From assembly GCF_000003815.2 (NCBI RefSeq), contig NC_049987.1, positions 18,422,468 to 18,462,065 of the forward strand: a DNA stretch of 39,598 bases, read 5' to 3'. The translations under genes were made by a program, and so were the position numbers. The notes beneath the pieces are model-generated. The model did not search any database and had not been told where the DNA came from. It saw nothing but the letters and a program-made list of their open reading frames with translations. Positions 31,043 to 39,598 of this stretch are shown in pieces. How positions within the stretch are numbered: position 1 is the first letter of the stretch; each line of letters opens with the position of its first letter. Source of the stretch: Branchiostoma floridae (lineage: Eukaryota > Chordata > Leptocardii > Amphioxiformes > Branchiostomatidae).

Positions 31043-32900
31043 AGAAACATGTCTACAAAAATGTAAGACTAAGACACTAATATTACATGTACCGTATTAA
31101 TATTGAATAACTTTGGCATATGAAAGGCACATGACCAACATTCAATGTGAAATAATGTCAGACTAATAAATGTACATTTAAATAATAAAGTCTAAAAGTA
31201 TTTTCAATCAAATCCTATCATTAGTATTTTGAGTTGAACCCAAGTTGATAAAAAATGTTGAAAATATTTTGCACAGAAGCAAACAGCACATCAAATGGCA
31301 CAAAGCAATGATTGGCATGTAAAAAAACAACATCATCCAATATGAATGATCCCTATTCAAAATAGATGAGGGGTAATTAATAATGTGTCTATCCATCTCT
31401 CTCTAAACAACAGGCAATCATAGCAGGTGGTCTTTAAATCTGATTTTTTGATGGTCGAAATTCATAAGTTAGATACCGACAAGCCTCTGTTATGTCAGTG
31501 ATATGTGATATAAAGACTTTACAGATGACAAATCTGTCTATACACTAGGGTTACATAAGATTTAGCAAGACCGAGTCTAAAAATCTATGTATTTTCTACT
31601 AAGTGAAAAACAGCTGAAAGAAATGGCAATTTTGGGGCCCTGATACTAACACATTTGTGCCTGAACAGTTAACATTGTAATTGTTACATGTATTACAAAT
31701 ATTGAAAGAAAATGAATAAAAAATGACCAATTACAGTGACCTATCCACCAGAAATTCATGACATTACCAATATTCATTTCCAATGCAACTATTAATATTA
31801 TGCAGCAAAATTTTACCAGTCACAAACCTAAAATGGCACAAAAACCATTCCCTACACCATGAAGTTGGTTACCTCCGAAAAGGACAGCTTTTACAGTATT
31901 TTTGCCATTTTTGCTGACAAGATAACAGACCCGACTACCATAAATGCATAATGATTTCATACTGTTCCTATCTGTACATATCCCAACCACCTTCTATTGC
32001 ATATCCATCACGCCTGTCCCTATGACAACTCGGAAAAGCTTGGCCCTAACCCTGGGGACGCTGTTCATTACCCTTTCATTCCATACACATGACAGGCACA
32101 GAAGGAAGCTGAGCATTCATTAACCACCTGCTGTAGAGTACAGGCTTATATGTCAGCGTCATTCTGACATTGGGACGGTGGGAGTGGTACGTTTAATAGA
32201 TGACAAAAGACAAGTGTGCATGAGGTAGTTATGTAGACGAAGATTTGGAGTGAAAGATAATTATGGCACTGTCTGATATAGGGAAAATGGCCTTTCTTAG
32301 CTGGAAAAACTGACTGAATTAAATTATTTGCGTAATACACTAATAATAATATCACACCAAAATGTTAAACGCTTTGCTGCAAGATAGAGATATTTCTGAA
32401 AACATTAATGTGTATACAAAAGATTAAAAACATCATCTTACAATGTTAAATGGTAAAGAAAAAAATAGACATACAAGCAGGGCTGTCTCCGGGACCCGTC
32501 CTTCCATCCAAGGACAGAAATTTGATTGTCAGACGTCAGTCATAAAAATCCGAACTTCATGACACAAAACTGATGAAAATGTTCTTTCCTAGGCTTCATA
32601 TTTTATTACATATGGCAAATTAACAAGATGAGCTCCACAATGATTCAGATTGCCATGAAAAAAACCCTGCATATAACTATAAGGGATTAAGAAGTAAAAG
32701 TGAGATTTCTTTTAATCTAATTTTCCTCCTTTTTTCTTTTTACAGAATCCCCCATAACTTTTCTTTAAAAAACAATTTTTACCATGATTGCAACCTCTTT
32801 TTTTCTGGATGTGTGTGCAGCTTGACCATACTACTTTGGTAAACTAATTATGTTTGTAGTAAATTCTAGGCAGCATTTCTCTCTCCATTTCTGTAGATCT
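31043..32900. other. Gene-free stretch, nothing assigned
   Basis: AT-rich sequence without a supportable ORF or splice pair. Around 32478-32520, GCAGGGCTGTCTCCGGGACC with the following C-rich bases looks like the end of an interspersed repeat, but no partner end was found. Confidence 0.4.
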
Positions 32901-33089
32901 CTACTTCTGTGTGTACTGACCCATGCCTGGCACCTCATTTCACAGCCTCATGAAATGGCTGCCCACTGATGAGGTCACAGTAGTAAAGGTGATATACCCT
33001 TGGTGGTGCTAAAAATGCCCAAATGAAAATTCATGCAGAAATAATAGGTGGCATCAGAATTGCTGACCAGTCAGTACACACAGAAGTAG
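32901..33089. repeat. Foldback element with perfect 20-bp inverted repeats
   Basis: CTACTTCTGTGTGTACTGAC at 32901-32920 is repeated without mismatch in inverted orientation at 33070-33089, with 149 bases between. The transcript of either strand would form a stem-loop. This could be a MITE with exact ends; no clear target duplication was seen next to it. Confidence 0.75.
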
Positions 33090-33856
33090 TGCTTTCACAA
33101 TGAGAAATATACTATTTTCTATTATATTAGATCAGTATACTGATGTAGATAGTTTGTAGTTGATAGTAATACATGTTACTTGCCATACATTGTACCTGAT
33201 GCAATCGTTGTGCAATTAAGTTGACTCGACAAGTTGACATGTTAAAACTAACACAACCCCATGTATACAGACTCTTTCATCACGTTTCATCAAATAGCAG
33301 TGTCTTTATCTGAAAGCACTATGACATATAGTATGAGAATATGTGAATATTTGACAAACATACCAGGGATTCAAATACCAAGTAATAGCAAGATTAAAGC
33401 TAGATTTAAAAAATTGCTACTTTAATAGTTAGTAAGACGTCCGATGATCAAAATAATATTTTAAAAAAATTCACGTTGTTTGATCACAAAAAACTCTTTT
33501 TACATTGTAATACGCTAACGACAATTGGATTTGGAGCAGAAATAAACGTTAGATAGATATTGATCTGTCTTGACCACCAAGGGTTATTTTTCTCATCAGT
33601 TCTACCCAGTAATCAATTACAGCAAACTGTCACAGGCCCTGCACAGCTGTATATAACATAATGACAACAAAATACACCAAAGAGAATTTGAAAAATATTA
33701 AACAGTTATCTTTTTAGAAAAAAATCTTGCAAAGAAATATTACACACCTTGTGTCTAGTAATAACATATGCCTACAGTAACAAATTAATCATATTGTATA
33801 TGCTTTTGAGCAGTTGACACATTTTCTCTACCAAGTAAAATTATTATTACCTGTAG

Positions 33857-34047
33857 CGAAAACCGCCACATCAGATACAGAGGTTAACAGCTTAGTTTCA
33901 TGCGGAGAGCTACTCAATGTTGCAAATAAAGATGAAAGGGGGAGATCTGAAGAGTCCACAGATGTGCGTGGGGTGATAAGGGAGACCACTTTACTGGAGG
34001 AATTATACGAGGCTCAACATTGGCAGTGCTTAGAACATGGAAAGAAG
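33857..34047 (+). CDS. Hypothetical plus-strand exon A (unrecognised)
   Basis: An open stretch of 63 codons between the acceptor-like ttacctgtag|CG and the donor-like AAGAAG|gtggga. The translation is rich in charged residues (LLNVANKDERGRSEESTDVR, LLEELYEAQHWQCLEHGKK) and looks protein-like, but matches no family I know. It starts in phase 2 and ends on a codon boundary. It may join blocks B and C (36071-36460) without breaking frame. It would be antisense to REV3L in intron 1 or in the upstream flank. It could also be a chance ORF. Confidence 0.3.
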
Positions 34048-34252
34048 GTGGGAGCCTTGTAAAATGTCCCCAGGTAGCTGACGATATTACATGATCAGGT
34101 ACTACACACTCCTAATATAAAATGATGTCAATGGGTCTACATGCTTAGACATAAAATGCATTCACACAAAAATTTATTTTCTTCAATGTAACTGCCATGA
34201 AACCAATTAACAGTCACAGGTTACAATGACAATTCAAAGTGTACCACACTAA

Positions 34253-35546
34253 GGCCCACTTTACATTACGCTTTTCGCGTTAGCGGTAAATTCCCCGTTA
34301 TCGGGACGCCGCTATCGGCACCTCTTTAGATACACCGCCCGGAAATCTGACAGGACACCCGCGGCGCGCGGTGGATTGTAAAATCTTGGTGAAATTCTAC
34401 CCGTTAAGATCGCAGTTTTTTTTTAGCTGCACGTTGTTATATTGAACAACCGTAAATTTTTTGTTTGCGTACCGCTACCAAGTGATTGAAAATTCAAATA
34501 CGTGACTTGCATGAGAAATACAAGTCCCTGCCTACCTTGTTGTTTCGCTGACACTTCCGGTAACTTCGACCACAAAATTTTCGATAAAAAAGCACTTAAA
34601 AACCCTTTCAAAGCGTACTGTTTGATAGAAGATCCCTTTCTTTCAGTGATGACCTGCTAAATTATGGCTACGTACTGAAATAACCGTGATATACGCATAA
34701 TTCCTGCAGGTATAATAACTACCTCGTACGTAAAAACTCAAGCTGCCAGCAGTTCATGTAGCGGGAATTTCCCCACCAATGTCATAGCAACGGCCACCCC
34801 TGTCATAGCAACGGCCAATCGGAGACGCGTAATGGGATTACTTTATACAAAATTTGCAGAGATAGCGGCTTCTGGTTTCGGTACAACGTAACGATGTATT
34901 GCAGGAGAAATTATTCGGAATCGAACTTGTATATTTTTTTAAAGGTCTTCCACGAAAATTGTGCAAAAATAGGTCGTCCAAAAATGTGAGAATGAGACTA
35001 TTTTTCGCTGACATCCCGCCTGCTTTGAAGGTTGACTGCAGACCCGATTGACGTAAGAGCCTGCGTAGGTGGCCATTACGGAAAAGGCAGGCCGTGAAAA
35101 CTATTTTTTCTGCGTAGTTCGGGTTGATTTTTGGGTTGACATTCATTCTACTAGTATATAAAAAAAGTAACTATCGGAAGACTGTTTTCTTATCACTGTA
35201 TTCTTACCCAGCGTTATGAACATGATCGCTGCTGGCAATTTTCCTCCAATGTTTTGCAAATCTGTACCTACCATTTTCGCGCAATATGCTAATAAGCGCG
35301 CGCTTTATGCTAAACGTCTAAACCCTGACTCCCGCTAACGCGAGCCCGACGTGTTCTCTTTATACGCAGTTTGGCGTTCACGGGGACTCCCGCTGAGCCT
35401 ACGGCCGTACGCTTCGGAGTGGACGGGAGAAAATTTGGCGTTAGCGGGGCTACGTTAACGGGAACTCTCTTTACACGGGGCTCCCGTTAACGCAGTCCCG
35501 CTAACGCCAGTCCCGCTAACGCGAAAAACGTAATGTAAAGTGGGCC
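34253..35546. mobile_element. Non-autonomous PIF/Harbinger-like DNA transposon (1,294 bp)
   Basis: The terminal inverted repeats begin GGCCCACTTTACATTACG and continue with TTTTCGCGTTAGCGG on both sides (about 35 bp, one extra base in the left copy). The flanks are the direct 3-bp duplication TAA (34250-34252 and 35547-35549). TWA duplications and GG-starting repeats fit PIF/Harbinger. The sub-terminal DNA is GC-rich and repeats CCCGCTAACGC in both orientations, especially in the last 220 bp. Only short ORFs without a nuclease motif are present, so it is probably non-autonomous. Confidence 0.75.
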
Positions 35547-36070
35547 TAAGGAATACAGAACATCAGGTCCAAACACTAAATTCTAGTACAACAAGAGTTC
35601 GTAGACCTCAGGCCTGCATGAAATGTATTGGGTTTCTGTAGACCTATTGTGTATTTTTGCCTTTTTGTCTGTGGTACGTGGTTGGAAAAATGAGCTTTTT
35701 ACTGTGTTGGTTGTGCACCATGCAAAAGTCTGACTCTGAAATTCCATTTTCTGAATTTGTAAGTTTGGACAGGGATGAACATTACTTATTTTGGATTTCT
35801 TAAGTTTGTAACCAACCACAGTACTTTGAAGTTGTTGAGACGCTACCTTTTTTTGTCTCAGATGGCCCATGCACATGTAGTTACTCTGTCACATGATATA
35901 CTAATATCTTCCTATTTCAATGTACTGACCTAATGCAGCTGCTAAGTCTCCTTGGTTTGTGTTCTTCCAATGATATTCATTAAAGATTTATTTCTGGGGT
36001 GTTATTCACTTGACATCGGAATGTTACTCGCATAATTTGACCAATGATACTTTTATCTGTAGTTCCATAG

Positions 36071-36131
36071 ACATTAGACAACATGAATAGTGGTAGCCCC
36101 CATGCAGCAGCAACAGTTAGTCCCCAGGGTG
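36071..36131 (+). CDS. Hypothetical plus-strand exon B (unrecognised)
   Basis: Between acceptor-like gttccatag|AC and donor-like GGTG|gtatga the frame reads TLDNMNSGSPHAAATVSPQG. It begins on a codon boundary, compatible with exon A, and ends one base into a codon, compatible with exon C. It contains an ATG (36083-36085) that could alternatively be a start codon. Confidence 0.22.
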
Positions 36132-36245
36132 GTATGATATTTTCATTCAATCCATCCAACCCAAACCTAAATCTCCTGTAGTATCTAAGCCAAATTTAAC
36201 AGCATAATTTACTATGAAAAATGTCCTTGTCAATACCATTTATAG

Positions 36246-36460
36246 ATGGCAAGCTGCTGGCAATGGAAGCTTTGAAAAGTTCAGAAGCTGTTGTAGTCAA
36301 AGCAAACACCCAGCAAACATCCCCACAAACCAATGAGCAGTTGCTTAGAAGGGGAATTTCATCATATATTTGCCGCGACAAAATGCAACAAACGATACTG
36401 AATTCAAAACAGAACAAAGCTAAGCCTCCACCACTTAACCCTGCCTGTACCATAGATTAA
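36246..36460 (+). CDS. Hypothetical plus-strand exon C with stop codon (unrecognised)
   Basis: After acceptor-like ccatttatag|AT the frame inherited from exon B reads GKLLAMEALKSSEAVVVKA and continues for about 70 codons to TAA at 36458-36460. The composition is Gln/Asn/Lys-rich with no recognisable domain. The intron to exon B would be only 114 bases. No AATAAA follows within a few hundred bases, which weakens the case. Confidence 0.22.
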
Positions 36461-36743
36461 GCAGGCCCAAAAACCAAGCGAATATGACTAGCCCAAAACT
36501 ACAAATTACCTGTATACAGTATGGAAATGGCATTACCAAAGAAACAAAAAGAAACACAGGACAAATCATACACATACCTTTCTCTTATGCCCACACTCTA
36601 TACAGTTCTCCTCCACATTAGAAAATTGCATCTTCTTCTGTTTAAGTTCAAGTTCAACCATGATTGCCAACAGGGTAAAGGAACTTGTACCGGAACTTAA
36701 AACTCAGTACTATACAGCTCTAGAAACACCACAAAGAGTAACT

Positions 36744-37768
36744 AGAGTTCGGCGACCTCATACCTCCATGAATATTTAGAGCTTTTGTTAATTTCATGCA
36801 AATGACTTAACATTACCATGATTTATGCATGGTGTTGTTCATCATTGAATAATGTACAGTACACATGTCACAAGTAAAATTCCCAATTCAAATCATTAAT
36901 CATTAAGTTGTTTTGCAATTTCTGCATAAATTATGCAAATAAGTTCCTCATTTGCATATTTGATATCTGCATATATTCCACCGATTATGATTAACAAGTG
37001 TTACATTTATCGAAGTCCAGTTATTGCAAACAATGGAATTATATAATTTCCTCATTAATTATGCAAATTAAGTCCTTATTTGCATAAAATGCATATCATT
37101 ATGAACATCTTTGCCTAAGCTAACTGCATACGTAAAATGCAGGCAATCCGCCGTTCCTTTCTGCAGTTATCCTCTTTGGAGTGTCTTGACAAAAACGCCC
37201 CTGCAGTTCCACAATTAAATGTTAGGGGACTGAAACTTGCCCCACTTTGTCATGACGCTAAAAGCTATCTACCATCCAAATGTCACGACCATATCACGGA
37301 CGGGACAAGAGATATATTGAAAAAACTGCTATGATAGAATATTCTCATTAATTATGCAAATGTACTCCTATTTTGCATAATTAGTACTTTATCTTGTACA
37401 ACATTGTCTAAGGTACCTACATACCAAAAATCATGAAAATCCGTTGTTCCCTTCTTGAGTTATCCTCGTCAGAAGTTTTTGACAAAAATACCCCTGCTAT
37501 CCCAAAACTAGACGCTAGGGGGCCCAAACTTATGTCATTTTTTCCTGAGCACAAGAGCTATCTAATACTTAAAAATCTTGACCATAGCATGTTCAGAACA
37601 CCGAGATAGCAAAACCGGACATTGCGCTGCAGTACCAAGGTCACACACCAGGGGGCCCAAAATTGGCCTTGACCTTTGTCTTCCCAACCCCTATTCACAT
37701 ACCAAATATCATCGTAGTCCATCAATAGTTTCTCAAGTTATGATGTTCACAAATATGCGGACACACAG

Positions 37769-37800
<32 letters not shown>

Positions 37801-37839
37801 ACTCAAAACTATACCTCCATTTTTTCATGGAGGTAATAA
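36744..37839 (+). mobile_element. Inner hairpin-ended modular repeat element (about 1.1 kb)
   Basis: The left end is AGAGTTCGGCGACCTCATAC followed by CTCCATGAA. The right end is the hairpin ACCTCCAT-TTTTTC-ATGGAGGT (37813-37834) followed by AATAA, just after an AC microsatellite. Inside are paired octamers (ATGCAAAT and ATTTGCAT) and modules containing GTTATCCTC, CCCCTGC and GGGGGCCCAAA in a fixed order. It is clearly repetitive and non-coding. The class could not be named. Confidence 0.6.
37769..37794. repeat. (AC)13 microsatellite
   Basis: An AC run with GAC interruptions on both sides, placed about 20 bases before the terminal hairpin of the inner repeat element. It is probably part of that element family's 3' end. 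Confidence 0.9.
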
Positions 37840-38048
37840 GCAAACTCCAATTATACCTGACCAACAGATATATAATCTGGCACACTCCCGTCATCTGGCA
37901 AACTGTCAGTGCCACTAAGTAACCTGATACATTGAAGGTGGCCCAGGCCAGATGATGGTTCTACACCCAACCATAATCTGTTTTTAAAACCAAGCAGATA
38001 TTGGGAGGATGCCCCAACCACACTAAAACAGGGTCAACCTATACAGTA

Positions 38049-38650
38049 TCAAGTTCAAGCACTAGGAGGCCCAAAATCAAACCTGACCACCAGGACACCA
38101 CAAACAACTCACGTACCAAATGGCAACACAATGGCACCTTGCGTTCCGGAGATACAGCGCACGCCCCGTGCCCGCACAAAAGGTAACCTAAAATGTCAAG
38201 TTCAAGCACCAAGGGCGCCAAAATCAAAATTGAGCATTATTCAGCCACCGCCGACACATGTGCCAAATATCATCGCGCCAGCACCAGCCGTTCAGAAGAT
38301 ATAACTCCGGAAACACCCCTCCCGGACACAAAATTCGACCTGCCGGGTCAAGTTCAAACGCGACAAGGCCCAAAGTCAATCCTAGGCAACAGGCAACAAC
38401 CCCCCACCCATGCACCAAAAATCGTTGCAATCGCGCGTATCGTTCCGGACACACAGCGCCAAAAGTGCCCCCAAAACACCAAAAATGCCACCTTCAATGT
38501 CAAGGTCAAGCGCCAGGAGGCCCAAAATCACACCTGAGTGTCAGGCTACCACCCCCAACCCACGTACCAAAAATCGTCGTGCTCGCACCATCCGTTCACG
38601 AGATACAGCGCCCTACATCCCCGGCTACCGAAAAGTTTCCACCAGCATCA
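38049..38650 (+). repeat. Degenerate tandem array of four ~150-bp modules
   Basis: The anchor TCAAGTTCAAGC (or a close variant) starts at about 38049, 38196, 38348 and 38500, giving periods of 147, 152 and 152. Each copy continues with AGGCCCAAA, then about 60 bases on ACC AAA(A/T)ATC, then CGTTC..GAGATAC(A)GCGC. The copies are diverged and C-rich. Short ORFs across this region are repeat-derived. The remaining 38681-39598 shows nothing recognisable. Confidence 0.7.
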
Positions 38651-39598
38651 AAACCATACCTGCATACATGCAGGTAATAATATCGCAGATAAATATTATT
38701 ATGTGTACCACATTTAAACCTTCTCCTTAAGGCTTGAACCCCACAATAATACAAATTTAGTGACAAACAGCAACCTTAGAAGGTTGAGATGGTACCAAAT
38801 TACATGTGCTAGATTAAATATAATGCACATTTTCACTTCATCTCGCAGTATTAATGCATATGATATGTCAAACCTGTAGAAAAACTGTTAGTGAGACGAG
38901 ATATGCAGCTTCTCCGTTTAGTAATGATTTCAGTCCTGGCTAAACTGGGCCTGAGTGTGTAGGGATGGTGATGACTTCGCCATGTAATTTGCTATTTTAC
39001 ATGCACCTGCTGGTCCCAATAGGGATGGGATGCTGCCTCATACATCATGCACACAGTACAGTACAGGGCTGAATATTCAAACCCCAGCCCTGCCGCGAGT
39101 CAAATGGAATTTTAGTATAGGACCTGAGCAATCCTCTGTAATCAACGTCAGGCCCCCGGGCTTCTAGAGCCGAGCCAATACACAACCATGGGGCTTCTTG
39201 TACATACATCAAGGTCACATTAGGTGGTTGTGTATGCTGTACAGATGGAGAGCCAAGTTGCAACAAGAGAACCTGGGTGATCTTGTGACGGACATTCCAT
39301 TAACACCAAAATCAGTGTTTGGGGGGTAGCAACGGCATCTAAAATACGCAAAATATTTTCTTTTGTTTTCATATCTTTGCAAGACAACAAATTGACAACA
39401 GTTTGTTGTAACTATATAATGGAGTTATAAACAGAGAAATGTCAGACTCATATCTTCATAAACGGTTATCGAATTTTCTCTGCTTGTCAGGTAAACATGA
39501 CTGTCAATTTTCATGAATGTCACAGTTAATTTACATTGGGATTCAGTTACAGTAATTAAGTTGATGTAAAATCATCCGTCATCTTTGTGTGGAGAGTA

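Larger units (their letters stand above)
35594..38680 (+). mobile_element. Possible outer hairpin-ended element, interrupted by an inner one
   Basis: The left mark is AGAGTTCGTAGACCTCAGGC followed by CTGCATGAAA at 35594. The right mark is the hairpin ACCTGCAT-AC-ATGCAGGT at 38658-38675 followed by AATAATA. Both marks use the CTGCATG variant, whereas the element between them uses CTCCATG at both of its ends, so the pairing is suggested by shared variants. The right portion contains four modules of about 150 bp. No transposase was found. The alternative is two unrelated fragments of one family. Confidence 0.4.

Noticed and set aside
35190-35230. ATGTTCATAACGCTGG before gtaaga as a tiny REV3L first exon
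   Set aside because: Lies inside the Harbinger-like element and lacks the required coding content.
37733-37915. Minus-strand ORF with a Cys/Val run
   Set aside because: Translation of the AC microsatellite and the element's hairpin.
38049-38650. CRISPR-like array
   Set aside because: Repeats are diverged, the period of about 150 bp is too long, there are no spacers, and the context is an animal genome.
38193-38730. Overlapping long plus-strand ORFs
   Set aside because: They follow the C-rich ~150-bp modules in three frames and have repeat-like composition, so they are not genes.
38930-39000. Minus-strand reading containing NYMAKS, resembling the REV3 DYYM start
   Set aside because: It hits a stop about 17 codons later and lacks the following RVFGA block.
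39000-39042. REV3L exon 1 ending in a GPAG-like peptide before gtgcat
   Set aside because: The frame has a stop a few codons upstream and no DYYM-like sequence.

Overview
The window is a piece of an animal nuclear genome. It is dominated by one spliced minus-strand gene, the catalytic subunit of DNA polymerase zeta (REV3L). The protein is close to vertebrate REV3L, the gene is intron-rich, AT content is moderately high, and the introns carry hAT, mariner, Harbinger-type and SINE insertions. Together with the look of the repeats this suggests an invertebrate deuterostome, most likely amphioxus (Branchiostoma). The species call is an inference; the REV3L call is close to certain.

Layout: the gene runs right to left. 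I could place 26 coding exons between 26002 and 294, and their splice phases agree at every junction (10,111 coding bases, about 3,370 codons). The codons before them (human N-terminus starting MFSVRI) and after them (rest of the thumb and the C-terminal cysteine-rich metal-binding region) are not visible. The 3' end lies beyond the left edge. The first coding exon was not found in the 13.6 kb to the right. Exons at 26.0-18.7 kb encode the N-terminal polymerase-B domain and an acidic linker. One giant exon (12697-18235, 1,846 codons) encodes the disordered middle, the conserved NRFKG block and the REV7-binding motif. Exons from 10.8 kb leftward encode the inactive exonuclease-like domain and the palm and fingers with polymerase motifs A, B and C. 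POLZ extends distorted primer ends during translesion synthesis, together with REV7/MAD2L2, POLD2 and POLD3.

Accessory DNA: the introns hold a nearly intact 1.3-kb mariner (catalytic DD34D present, one premature stop), a 1.04-kb and a 0.4-kb hAT-type element with exact 8-bp target duplications, a tRNA-derived SINE and several small TA-flanked or foldback MITEs. The right third (26.0-39.6 kb) is probably intron 1 and/or 5' flank. It holds a Harbinger-like element with long terminal inverted repeats, a 100-N assembly gap, and a complex of hairpin-ended elements made of ~150-bp modules. It also has three phase-compatible plus-strand exon-like blocks that may be an unrecognised nested antisense gene. 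No structural RNA gene, CRISPR array or second recognisable gene was found.
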